This document shows, one piece after another, positions 1-12,641 of a DNA stretch of 64,000 bases (position 1 is the first letter of the stretch; every line of letters begins with the position of its first letter). Source of the DNA: Saccoglossus kowalevskii (lineage: Eukaryota; Hemichordata; Enteropneusta; Harrimaniidae); the NCBI RefSeq assembly GCF_000003605.2, contig NW_003119430.1, forward strand, positions 90,992 to 154,991, written 5' to 3'. The notes beneath the pieces are model-generated. The model made no database searches, had not been told where the DNA came from, and was given only the letters and a program-made list of their open reading frames with translations. A program made the position numbers and the translations under genes.

Positions 1-3000
1 ACCTCTACATAAGTAAACCACGACTGTGTAAAAAAATGATAAATCTAATCAAGATAGCGTAATTATATCTTGTTCACAAATACGGTATATACTTCGTCAA
101 CGCCTGGTAACAACGTGTTTGAATCAAATATATATGAACAAAAATAACGAAGTCGGCTATATATAAGTCAGAATCATAACAGGCATAACGACAACATAAT
201 TGTGTCATAGATTAGTTCATTTAAGTGGCAAATCGTACAAAAGTACATGTGTGTCTTAAATTGAAACGTAGAAACATGCGATAGGCGTCGCCGTGTCTCG
301 AACGCTCATTCGTATGAGAATGACAACGCAAAGAAATTGGTCTGCTACTTGGAGTTTATGTACAATTGGCACATGTGTCGCACATGGTATATTGTTTCAA
401 TTGTTCATCGATAAGCTACGTAAAATAATAAAACAATATATATATATATATTAATATGAAAATAAATAACATAATATATACATTATGAAATCACAAATAG
501 GCGATTGCGCCCAGAAGTAATTTGTTGCACTGCTAAACAGTGATTGTAAACCTACAAGACCGTTCGCCGTATTTCCATTGATGTAGGCGTTGAAGTGGTG
601 CACATTAATTATCATAAGGTTGTATTAAGGGTGCCGAATAATGTTCAATATTATTATTCCCACGTATATCACAGTGTGCTAAAATACACATTTGGCGATT
701 AGTATATGTGTATCAGAAACATTATAATAGGAGGACATACACATCGCTAATCGTGTATTTCACTGTCAAGGTATAATTGGCTGTTTTTTCACTATATATC
801 TAATTGGATTCGGAAGCCAATATTTATACTGGATGTCTTGACATTCAAACTGATGACAAATAATGAACTCACATATACGTGTAATTTCTACGCAAGAGTG
901 AAATATTAGTGCACTCCTACGGAGTAGCTACCCACACTTAGAAATGGTTTTCAGTATGTTTTTATATCAATCAAATTGAGTAAAATCCTTAAAATATCAA
1001 TAAATACAAATCATAGTTTCATTCGATCAACACCAATAATTTTTTCCAAAATGTTTTAATTGTAAAATTATTAATTACAAATGGTGCATATATTTTCATT
1101 ACGTCATTATTATGTCACGCCAGATATACGAGAATGATAAATTTATATTGCACTATATTAATGCCGAGTAATATGTTCAGTAATTAGAATGAACGCAATT
1201 CCGTTGAATTCGTTACAGTACAGCAACTTTATCTCTCAAAGCCGAAATCAGAAACACATTGGTTCGAATATTTTCACAGGCTACAATGCAACCACCCTAA
1301 TGAGCATATTCGTCAGTACTTTCACCACAAATATGCCTTCAAGTCATAAAGTGCAAAACGTATTTAACCATAATGGATAAATCGGATAATATTATATAAG
1401 AACCAAAGTATAATAGTTATCATATAACTAGAACAGCTGAGGTTTGCAACTGCGGGTTTGACAGCAATTATTAGTAATATGAATTTACAATTTAGTCTTT
1501 TTACAATTTACAATGTGTGAAAACGACTGCAACGGGGATAGCCTGAGCAGAAAAAAACAAGATATTGGATTTCATCCTCAGATGAAAACAACAATGTACT
1601 ACAGCCATTGATGAGACCTTCGCATCTCCTGGAATAGTTTTATCTCTTCTAGTGTCACAGACGACCAAGACGTAGATGCCAAATCTGTTCAATTAACTGT
1701 GGATTGTGCTGATTGACGTTCAATGTTATTACCATCGCGGCGTCCAATTATTTTCGGATACGAGATAAACTGTGTGTCACGTTCATTGTAAAAGGAACGA
1801 ATGTGGCCAATTTGAAAGTTAGTTTTAATTTCAGTGACACAGGGTCATAACGCTACAGTACAGGATTTGGTATCCAATTCAACAAGGAATTCTATCATTC
1901 AAAAATAATGACAACTTGGCACGCAAATAAATTTAATAACCGGTGACATTGCGACGTGTAATTTATGTCAATTATGCTATATTTTCTTTTGAAATCGTAC
2001 AGGCAACACCAGACCAGGTAAACTAAATATTTAAATGCAACGGCAATGGTCGTGATATTGCGTCATATTTAGGAATACATATGCAAATGAAAACATACTA
2101 CGTCATTTCCGTTGGAAATATAATATTGTTCTTGAGAACGTACTATGCACATCACATAGACGCGCGGATCATTATAGCAGTTGAGAAGGGGAATCGTGGA
2201 GAGACTGATACATACTGAGTCGTCAAATATGGGATAAAATATGTACTGTCAGTGGGAGAGTGTCAATACGAACGTTTCATGAATGGTAATTTGTTTTACT
2301 CTTGATTTATATTCGTAATGATATGATTATGATTATAATAATGATATATACATTGTGTTTGAATGATTTTTGTAAAGTCATTTTTTTATTTAGAATAATT
2401 GTGAATCGGTAGAATTGCATGCTTACTGAGGAAAGGTACATTGTCGTAGTCGTGCGTTCGAATATTATCTTGCATGTTTATATGTTCGTAATAATTATGT
2501 ATTTATATTGGTATAGGTGTTGGACGGTTTATTTGTGATTGCTTCATAATATAATTTCCAACAGTCGGACGTTTACGGTTAGCAGCAAAATTATTATACT
2601 TTCATTGCTAGCGTGTTATTCCGAAATTGGGATATTCACATTATTTATATTATACGACATCTTTAACGATGTGTGGTAGAGAATGCCGTTGCTATAACGT
2701 GTCCTCAACATTATTTTATTTGACAGGTTAGTGATTTGTGTGTCGGTGTCACTGAACAGCGATAATCACTAGTCTATTCTAAAACGTTTCCATTCAACTT
2801 GTCATTGTCAAATACCAGCAAGTCAGCATTTTTCAGATGAAGAAATTGAAAAGGTTTTCAAATCATATGACCCCACATATATTGATGCGAATATTGGTTT
2901 TCCTAACTTGGCGGTTTCATTCAATGACACGTGTATTCCAGAGAAATGACTTACATGGACGCTATGGAACTATAAACACAAAACCTTGTGCCACTCTGTC

Positions 3001-4240
3001 GCGTGTTACGTGATCTATATCAAGCGGAGGCTTCAATGGAAACACCTCTAAATTTTTACCAGGTCTAACAACTGTTACATTTTCCGTTAAATCATTGTCA
3101 TCGACCAATTATTTCCTTGACCGAATTCAGCACCTAGTCCATTGATGAAAGTATCGCAGAATATTATATGCCACCGAGTCATGGCAAACAAGTAAACGTT
3201 ACTGAATGAAGGAGTTTGAAAAGTTTAACTAAGACACTACGTTGACCTTTCTATAATTAAAATTCTTTATATATGCGTAACCGTGATAAGTGGGCCGTGT
3301 AGACCTAATTACTTTACTATAGTGCAGTAAGTACAATGCGTATCGTAATAAAAGTGAAACAGACATATCGCAGTTTAATCAAGATCAATTTCATCAACGG
3401 ACATGGCAAGGTTTGACAGCCCGGCAATGTCCCTAGTCTCACAGATTACGAGGAATGGTTTATTTTGTTTTCTTCACGAAAGTGATTGGGTTGAAAAGCT
3501 TACCCTACACTCGGCGTTAACAGTTAAGTCACTTCAACGTTTTACTAAGTATATGCTTACATCATTCGTTTTTTTTAATATAATCATATACCATAGTACT
3601 CGATAGCCAGCTACTAAATGATTATGTTGTGGTATGACACATTTGTGATTGTGTAAAAGAACACCGACGTCATTAACACTTATTGTATTTTATAGTGATA
3701 GGTCGAATTGCGGTTATAGTAATTGGCCAGGTTTAGACAAGTTTTCGATGTTTGACCACATTTCTGGCGAATCTCAAGATTGTGATTGTGGCATTGGTCA
3801 TAGTTCCGGATGAATACCCTGTGATCACATGTGTTTGTCGCAATAATTCCCACAACAATAAATGATCGTTTGATCTAGTGTAATACTATGTATCTACCAC
3901 CTAGCACGTGGTATGATATCACTCACCTTTATATGCCGAAAAATACGACAACAGCAAATGTGTTGAGTGTCAATTCAGTTCGCTGATGTAGGTAAACACA
4001 CATACGAATTGAGTGTCAGTGGCGTTGTAAAAAGAACAATGACATTTGCCTGGTTTCTCACACCTCAGCGAGATCTTATGAGACACGCAATGGCCAACAT
4101 TTTGGTCTTTATGCGAGTTATTGGTATATTTTACTGTATACAAATGGAGAGTCTCCATCGAATTGTGTTATTGAACGCATACAATTAGGGAAATATATTA
4201 GTGAATCACAGTGACTGTCTTGTACAGTAGGTATGTTTTT
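1..4240. other. Intergenic, no gene recognised
   Basis: AT-rich, with only short open frames (73 codons or fewer) that match nothing known and lack coding character. A weak tRNA-like stretch near 2405-2465 (GTGCGTTCGAATAT as box B) may be an old SINE. Nothing else is supported. Confidence 0.6.
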
Positions 4241-4422
4241 TCGGTACAGCATGCTGGCACTGTCTTGTAAACACTGACTCATTATACTGTGGTTTGTCAC
4301 TTTCCTGTGTTAATTGCTAATGACATTGTTTTCAGACACTGTCTCTTTATGATACTGTTTTTTAAATTTAGATGCCATGTATTATGGAGCTGTCTAATTC
4401 ACCCTGTGCCATGGCACTGTCC

Positions 4423-4518
4423 TATGGTACTGTTCACATGCACTGCCGTTATGGTATTGCTCACATGCACTGCCTTTATGGTACTGTTCACATGCACTGC
4501 CTTTATGGTACTGTTTAT
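4423..4518. repeat. 27-bp minisatellite, about 3.5 units
   Basis: Units start TATGGTA at 4423, 4450, 4477 and 4504, each holding CTCACATGCACTGCC or TTCACATGCACTGCC. Looser relatives with CACTGTC motifs run back to about 4.24 kb. The period is nine codons and the forward frame stays open through it, but the product is only a simple repeat. Confidence 0.85.
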
Positions 4519-4599
4519 GGCGCAGTCTAACAGGTTCTGTCTTAAGGCTAGGTGCTTGCAATCGTAGTTACGGTAATGTAGTCAGGAACATTGTCATGC

Positions 4600-7500
4600 A
4601 CTTCATGTAAATATCATTTTCAAAGTAGTATCACGATATTTCAATGCATTAAGGTAATATAAAAGATTATATTTGATTGCATACCCCATATCCCCATATG
4701 TACGCTTGGCTTTAAATATTCGCAGGAGAATTTGAACTTAGCTTGGCGTAGAAAGTGACATGTAAATCAAGCCATTAGCACACTGATTATACTTTCCTTG
4801 ATGACGTGCCGATCAGAAATTTTTACCGCATTAATGGATAAATCAGATTATACGCGGGATTTGAGGACTAAAGTCATGGAGGGGTTAACTCACAATAACA
4901 AGTTGCTATGGAGACATCAACGGCGGCAAAATGCGAAACGTTTTTCTTGCAAACATGCTATTCGGATGGGGGACAGTTAGTGGTTTGTGAATTCCAGCAC
5001 ATCCGGTATTGCCAACCATTCCATTATGATTGAGATGTATGATCCTATGAGGGGGGAAAGTGCATAAGGTCTATTTACTATCTTGCTAACGCAGTATTTA
5101 TGTATTTCAAGTTGATTACACCTATTAATATACTAACCTCATGTATTGGTAACGCAAACACCTTTGAACCGAACTTATTTATGTAGTGTAAGACGTGTTT
5201 TAACGAGGCACATCGTTCAACTTGGAGAAATGAGGCTTGTGTTGTGAAACTCGATCGTTATGGATGATCGAGTACATTAGCTAGGGATATGGATCATCGC
5301 ACACCATACAGCCAATATATTTGTATTTTCGCTGCAATTCATCTTCCTCTGGTATTTATTTGATGTCGAATTATTGATAGATAATACGTTTTATATTCCG
5401 TCGTCTGTTGTTTAGCAACAGAGAGTGAATGACACAGAACAAGTTTTCATGTTCGGATATGTGATTTAGGTCAAATAATGATGAAATGTATAACGTCGTA
5501 TGGTAATGCAAATCAATTGGTTGTCATGTGCGATGTAAAAGCAATTAAACGCTCTAAAATGCCATTAACAAGTACAATAAGTTCATGGTTGCATAGTTTT
5601 GGTCTTTTAGAAGATGAAAAGGACATCAACTTGACAACAATCTTGATCAAAACAACATGTCGATAATAATTGAACTGAAAATAATGTCAGATATCATTTC
5701 AGTCGTGGCTAATTACAGAACATCTGTAATTAACGTGTCAATTCACTTCTTCAGTTTCAGTTAATGGGTGTGTAGTTCCGGAATGTTAGCGACATATTTG
5801 AACAATTGTGAGCCAGCACTGGGGAAACCACATCGTTGCTAAGAACATAATATAATTTATTATCAGACGCAAGGTAAGTTCAGTTGTGGAAGTATGTTTT
5901 ATATGTGTTCGCTTGAGTACAAGGAGATATCAGATTGTTCATTTCACCCATTTCACACTTATGTAATTTAAGTAGTAACATTTCGTCACGTATCGGACTA
6001 TAAGTTGAACGTATTAATGAAAGCAGCCTGTGAATAATACCCCACTTAACAAATCAATATCCTGAAGATTTTGTTTAACATGACAAAATTGAAGCGCTTA
6101 CGCCGGAGGATTCCTTACGTAGACATAATTAAAAATTATTCTGGGGATTATATTGAACACTTATTCGAGTACATTGTAAGTGCTTAATTTTAGGAATTGT
6201 TGTACACGTTTCATTTCGCATAATGAACTTCTTCAAAAGCATAATATTCTAAAAATAACTATAATATGAATATACTCAACGAATAAAATTAACATACTTC
6301 ACCTAAACGTAGATATGTGTCAGAGGGCGAGGGTAATATGATTTAATGCATGTAGATGTGTTAAAGAAGACATTGTCTACATATACCTGACGGGGATTCA
6401 ATAACGCGACATGCTTTGAAAAAAAGGATTACTAGCAGTTTCCTTTCTGATAAATATGAATATATATATATTGTTTATGTGACCTCTGTACTGACTTTAC
6501 TGTCAGGGGAACACTGCAAGTAGGCATCACAAGTATGGTTTATGTGTAGTGAGTGAGGTTTAGTATTTGAAATAAAAATGAAACCAGTTTGTTTTTCATA
6601 TATGCTGTTCAAATATGAATTCACCATTCACGCGTAACAGATAACGCAGTACAACAGCGTGAACGAGATATAGAACATGCTACGTTGCGACGTACAATTC
6701 AAATAAGTGTTGCACTGAAAACGAATACAAAGCGCCGCGGAACTCGTAATTGGGGACATGTAGGCATGATTGTATCGCGTGCACCGTTATTGCTAAAGGG
6801 CGTCTTGTGAATTCCATAATAAGACTCGCTTTCCCAGCATATTAATTTCCTGCTAGTATCCAACGTCCTCTCATACTATGTGAAAGATTATATGTGTATA
6901 CGTTTGGCACTTTATTATACCCTGATTGATTGCGATATAAATAGCATGCGTAAGGCTTAGGTACATTGTTACAGACTGATTGGACAGAAATTACAAACAA
7001 AATATTTCAATGCAATACAACAAATTTCCTCCCAACGACCTAACACGCCCGTTACACTGATGGTGGTATGATGACTGAAGTATAAAATAATTTAATGGGT
7101 TCAACGCCAACGATTTTTCCTTTTCTGTGTTAATTTGTCTTATGTGCGCTATCGTCGTTTCAAAACCATTATTGTCTAATGATTTTGCAATTTGAATTTC
7201 TATCTCCCATAACAAGTGGATGAGGATATTGACTGCACGATGTTATTAAATTGCAAATAGAGAACATCTAGTGAACCGAAACCTTACGTTATTTAAATCC
7301 TAAATATGGTAATATAACTGATAGTTTCAAATAATTGAACACAGAGGGACAATATGTATATGGCTGTGTTTTATTCATGTGCAGAATTTCTATTGTAATC
7401 GACAACCCTGTGTAATATACAACAGGTAATTTTATATTTGATTCCAGAAACAATATTTTGTTTGAATATACTCTCACATTTGTTGAAACACTTATGTCAC

Positions 7501-9480
7501 TGGTGCTACGTGTGGTGCGTGACGTAATCATTCTTTTCGGAACACCTGACATCACCTCTTGGTTGTATACCTTGAGTTCTGTGTTATGTTGTCACTGGCT
7601 GTACCATGTCTTGTTAATGTACGTAGGCTGAAGTAATATCGTAACCACGAACTTGAATTTTACCTATGTCATGTGTAGAATTATCATATAGCTTTTATAT
7701 CTCACTCTTCAATATTTATATAAAAGGGTATATATCTTGTGTATAAGCTTGTATACATATACAACCCAGTGGAGTGACATGCATACGCTGATTGTACGTT
7801 TGCACTTTATTGTTGATAATATCACACGCGACCCATTCATTTAATGGCGTCATATGATGCTAATACTTTATCACAATCGAATCTACGGAAATCTGCTTAT
7901 TGCAGGCAATTGTTGCAATGGGTTTATAACACATATTGCTATTTATGCAACATATAGGCTTTATCAAAATGAAGCTTCATCACAGAGGTATATGAATAAT
8001 GCAAGTCTAAGAAATGTTAGTAGCACAAGTCAAAACATGTATCGATGTCTCCTAACTTAATTGTTATTGTAATCTCAAAGATAACCCCTTGCAAAGTAAC
8101 TGTGGTAATATGAAAACTATCGTATTCTATAGTACTGATTGGTATTATAACCTTATCGTTATAGGTCGAGTCATGCACGATGTGTCTTGAGTAAAAACCA
8201 ACCATTCACTAGAAAATTTGTATTCATTTCTATTGCATCATTTGTCACTTTTCACGCTGATTTCTTTGTGGAATGATTTAGATTTCCTCATGCAGTGAAC
8301 ACGTGACTTAGTACAAACGTCCTATTCCTCATTATTTATACTCCATGGGGATAAATAATAATCTCTGAAAGACGAATAAATACTCTCATTGTCATACGTA
8401 TCACGGCGGTAGGTTGTTATCGTTTGCCCATTGATAAGCCTTCATTCACAATTAGAATGCGTCTTGTAACCATGGGCACCAGTGTGTATTCATTGAGTTC
8501 CCACATTATTCACAACCGAGCAGCAGATTGCCTGAAGTGGAGAGTAAAAGTGTAGCTCGTTTAAATGTGTTTTACGTGTGTTTTATGTAATAACTAAACA
8601 AAGCAGTATTTAATTACATACGATATCTTCGCCATATTTATATGGTATATAGTTTTGCATTTTCAACGAGAAAGATTACACTTTAGCACATGCTCCGTTG
8701 AGTTTCATTCCATGTCACTTTGATAATACATGTGTACAAATATTGATTAAGACACAACATCTCACTGAAGGCATTATCGCATCAAAATCACGTGTTCGCC
8801 ACCTTGTTCGTGGTCGTTTTTTATCAGAAAAATATTTCTCTTATTCATTAATTACCTTGTTTAAAGCGCCACCGTTGTGGATGGTAAAAAGAAAACGCGT
8901 TTGCGTGTGAGCTATCAACAATGAGTGTGCACCCACTAAACTATACAAGAATGTACATATAAATATAACACTGTGCTGGAGTCAGGTCATGATAAATTAA
9001 ACATAGGATTACAAATATATCTCCATATTTTTGTGAACATTTTATACTATGCACAAAACAATAGTTTCTAGTATTGTAAAATCATTTTGCACCTAATAAT
9101 TACTGTATCCAAATATGGAACTAAACAATATATCGTCATGTTTATTGCAATAACCAACTAATACAACTTAATTTAAATATAATACGTTTATAAAACGATA
9201 AAGGTGACATACATTCAGTCTCTGCTTTTCATGGCAAAATTCGCATAACTAGGTAATTTGTTTAAATTTAAATTTAAAACATTATTTGTAAGCCGGTTTA
9301 ATGCAAAACTACACGGTGATAGCAGGGAAAATACAAACCCAAAATAATATTCGTCTTCAATATTAAATTAAATGTGTTCAACACAGTATTCACACAATCT
9401 TTGATAAAGGTGAACATGTCTTTCACATGAACATGTATTTCCTTTTCATTACGCATATTATGAGAAAAACAACGTAACAT
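4600..9480. other. Intergenic, no gene recognised
   Basis: AT-rich; short chance frames only. No repeat family or RNA gene could be recognised apart from the small hairpin near 5.7 kb. Confidence 0.6.
5711..5731. repeat. Short perfect hairpin
   Basis: AATTACAGA, a 3-base loop, and TCTGTAATT. Isolated in AT-rich DNA; no function is assigned. Confidence 0.8.
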
Positions 9481-9775
9481 CAATAACGCAATTTTGAAAT
9501 ATGAATGCAAGAGAAATATTTGTCCTAATCAAGTGACGATTTATATTTGTGATAGGAACAGAATTTGGGGAAGATTCAGTTTTGTCGCGCCAGACTTGAA
9601 TGCTTTTTGCGCAAATCTTCAATTCGCTGTAAGAACTGTGATCTCCGCACCGCCGAATCCAAAGCAAAATGGCAAAATTTTTACATTGTATGCCCAATTT
9701 CCGACGTGATAACACGTTTACGGCAACCGAGAAGCCTCGGGAACACTGTCACACTTTTTTAAAAGTGTCACGTTT
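9480..9775. other. GC-richer patch ending in a palindrome, unassigned
   Basis: Open frames of 65-85 codons overlap on both strands here. No protein family is recognised. It ends with GTGACAC-type arms around TTTTAAAA (about 9745-9770), an imperfect hairpin. Possibly the remains of a DNA element. Confidence 0.3.
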
Positions 9776-11499
9776 ATGTATTTTATTTCGTGATTTACGC
9801 GAACATCTGATACATCACTTGAGCTAGTACTTACACCGAGTAGAAATTTACGAAATGGATTCTCAACTTGTTCAATTTGAGAAGCGTTATCATATCCCGA
9901 GATAAAATAATGTATTCAAATAATTAAAATCATTCCTATTTAGTCATACCACCTAGTTTTCGAATTTGTTTGATTGGTTTAAGTTTTGCACCAAGATCCT
10001 TGTGTTGAGGGAGCATCCTAATATCATGATCATGGTAAAACTATTTTCACTTTCTCGTTGTCAAACGCCTTTGCGAAATCAACAAATCTACAATAAAATT
10101 TATATTTTTTTTCTTTGTAAAATATTGTGCTGCATTGGCCTGGCTTGAGGGGTGTAAATGTTGTCAATTGTATTGTATCCTCACCGAAAACTTGTTTTTT
10201 GGCAAGTACCTGACAGCCTTCTCAATTTAAAATTTGCATTAAAATCATGAGGCATATTGTCAATACACTGGTCATATCTTTCTTCTTGTAGTTGCAAATT
10301 CTCCATTAGAGCTATTTTAAGTTCATTTGCAGGTGAGATTGGTTTGTTCATGCCATAAAGTAGTTGAACCTTCGGTCAGATTTAATGTCATTGCTTTTCA
10401 ACATGTATGTTTGAGTTTGAATGACCGTTTCCTATTTCTACATATGCTTTGAAATTATTTTATGTCACTCTATAAGTGGTCAAGTCACTATTGCTATTTG
10501 ATCGTCTGAATTTTTAAAGGGATTTATATTTTTAGTTAAGCTATGCTGCACGCCTCATCGCACCTCGCTCGTTGGGGTTGGTTCCGGACACGAAACCGAT
10601 TAGTTGGCTTAATCTCAGCTGTAGCGTGGTCAAATATTTCACCCATAGTACATGTATGATTTGGACGTGATTATTCAGTGTGATATATTCAGATATATAT
10701 ACAATTTGGGTTGGGATTTGAATGTACTATAGGCACACTAATTGTTTTCCTACAATTAAGATAGGTCTCACTTGAATTTGGTTATGTTGACTAGATCTAG
10801 TCTAGTATATGTGAAATGAGAATGTGTTAATACTTATTCATTCCATTTTTAGCGGTATTGTTATTAGTCAGTCATTGTTAACAGATTGCTGTTGTTTGAT
10901 GCTTCAGTGTGGCTGTACACATATTCTGACGTAAAGCATGACAGTCATGACAGCACGATTGTGTCCTCGAACAAAGACCCCGTAAAATTCGCTGATCTCA
11001 ATTTAGCTCTTTATTGCTTTATAGTTTACTTTACAAGTGTTTCTGTAGTCAGACAATACAGAAACCATTCATAAGCCAATAACGTGATAAGACTTGACTT
11101 GTCACTACCTATTGTATTTCTAAGTAATTTAAAAACTATCAAACTACATTGTTAATTTGTTTTTTTATTTCTGACTGAGTCCGGACTGCTACTATAGCTT
11201 GGTAACTGACTACCAGTGACTACAAGTGACTACTAGACAATGGCTATCGTTTAAATGGTTTAAATGTATGTGACCCAGTGCGTATGTGTAGTCTTCCACA
11301 GGAACGTTCTAGCAATGATATCTGCGCAATGATTGTTGACTTGGCATTGTTGATTTAATTAGCACTGGTTGACCGTTAACAACCTTGTAATCCTATTGGT
11401 TGTTGTTTCTTATAGTTGTCATTTCATCAGAAATGCATGTACGTTTAACATGCTGAGTGTATGCCAGATCAATCAATCATTTAATTATATTGTACATTT
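9776..11499. other. Upstream region of receptor A
   Basis: Should contain the receptor A intron and 5' exon. A short GC-richer segment at about 10.54-10.64 kb (GCACCTCGCTCGTTGGGG) and three 10-base TGACTAC(C/A)AG-type repeats at about 11.21-11.24 kb stand out. No donor site or promoter could be fixed. Confidence 0.4.
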
Positions 11500-11531
11500 C
11501 ACCTTTTATATTCTTGTTTTACAGGTACAAT
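11500..11531 (+). promoter_or_regulatory. 3' splice acceptor and 7-nt 5'UTR remnant of receptor A
   Basis: A T-rich tract ends in ACAG at 11521-11524, and the receptor A ATG follows 7 bases later (GTACAAT then ATG). The same acceptor-to-ATG spacing and the same GTACAAT leader occur in receptor B. An upstream non-coding first exon is therefore likely; its position could not be found. Confidence 0.65.
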
Positions 11532-12641
11532 ATGGAAGTGAACGAATCAATTTTCGATTTTGAATACAGTTTTGATTATTATGCATTTCTGGAAGAAGTT
11601 TACGCATTCGATACACCTCCCGAGGTGACAGTGTCGCTTGGTGTCCTGTTTATGTTTTTAATCATCGCTGGAAATCTATGGGTCATCATAGCAGTGTTTC
11701 GGCAGCCTAAGCTTAGAAACACGGCAACAAATATTTTTATTGTATCATTGTCAGTGTCTGATCTATTGATTGCAGTCGTAGTTGTGCCATTTCACATCGG
11801 TGCATTCGCCTACGGCATGGAAACATCCAATAAAGCTGTGTGCAACATAACAGCTTACTTACACTGGGCGGCGCAATGTGGTACAACCTTCTCTCTGCTT
11901 TGTATTGGTGTTGATCGTTATAGAGCCATTGTTCAGCCATTGAGGCCGAAATTGACTCTCCAGCACGCAGCTATCGGATGCATACTAGTATGGGTATGTG
12001 CATTGGGTTATTCATGCGGCAAGTTTGCAACAGTCGGAATTGTATCTGAAAACAACACTATTTACATAGAGAAAGGGAACGAGACAATCATCGCTCACAG
12101 CATGTACCATTTCTGCTATGTCACAGACTTTGAAATCGACAAAATATTGCGCGTTTGCGATTTCCTTGTTATGTATGTGATTCCCTTGGCTATAATAACC
12201 ACACTATACTCTATTATGGTGTACACTTTGTGGTTCAGCAAAGCCCCGACAAATTCCGGCAACCGTAACAAGAGAAAAGCCGTGAAAATGCTAAGTTTTG
12301 TTGTGTTGCAGTTTGCTATCACGTGGCTTCCCTCCAACGTATTGCAGTTGTATTACGCATGGACCGTAGACTTTCCAATGGAGCCTTTCTTATGGTCGAT
12401 AGCACCCTCCAATTTGTGCGTGTTTATCATACTCTGTAACAGCTGGATTAATCCTATACTTTACGCATATTTTAATGAGAGTTTCAGAAAAGAATTTAGA
12501 AAACTGTTTCCATGCTTCTATAAATGCAAAAGGTCAAAAGTATCTGCCGAAGATTCGTCAATGACGGGATACGATGCGACTAATACAGCGAGGGCAGGCG
12601 GGAGAACACGAGTGTCGATGATAAACAGTACAGTTGCGTAA
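11532..12641 (+). CDS. Class A neuropeptide-like GPCR, paralogue A (QRFP/RFamide-receptor-like)
   Basis: A 369-residue seven-helix receptor of the rhodopsin family, expected in the plasma membrane and coupling a ligand, probably a peptide, to G proteins. Seen: N-glycosylation sequons at N4, N174 and N183; TM1 about 33-57 with N48; TM2 about 66-90 with D77; C104 before TM3 and C195 in loop 2, the usual disulfide pair; DRY at 128-130; W154 in TM4; P218 in TM5; short basic loop 3 (about 232-250); TWLP at 264-267 in TM6; NPILY at 307-311; helix 8 with Cys 328 and 332 as possible palmitoyl sites. The start is chosen because a polypyrimidine tract and AG acceptor end 7 bases upstream and paralogue B has the same arrangement; the open frame continues 25 codons further up, but into that intron. 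The coding exon is uninterrupted. The loop-3/TM6 pattern (LW then KRKAVKML) recalls QRFP/RFamide receptors; ligand identity is inference. A peptide receptor of another group is possible. Confidence 0.93.
   Translation: MEVNESIFDFEYSFDYYAFLEEVYAFDTPPEVTVSLGVLFMFLIIAGNLWVIIAVFRQPKLRNTATNIFIVSLSVSDLLIAVVVVPFHIGAFAYGMETSNKAVCNITAYLHWAAQCGTTFSLLCIGVDRYRAIVQPLRPKLTLQHAAIGCILVWVCALGYSCGKFATVGIVSENNTIYIEKGNETIIAHSMYHFCYVTDFEIDKILRVCDFLVMYVIPLAIITTLYSIMVYTLWFSKAPTNSGNRNKRKAVKMLSFVVLQFAITWLPSNVLQLYYAWTVDFPMEPFLWSIAPSNLCVFIILCNSWINPILYAYFNESFRKEFRKLFPCFYKCKRSKVSAEDSSMTGYDATNTARAGGRTRVSMINSTVA

Noticed and set aside
12116-12337. Open frame antisense to receptor A (and its twin at 52,373-52,594 antisense to B)
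   Set aside because: Shadows of the conserved receptor coding sequence; similarity between the two follows from the sense strand.
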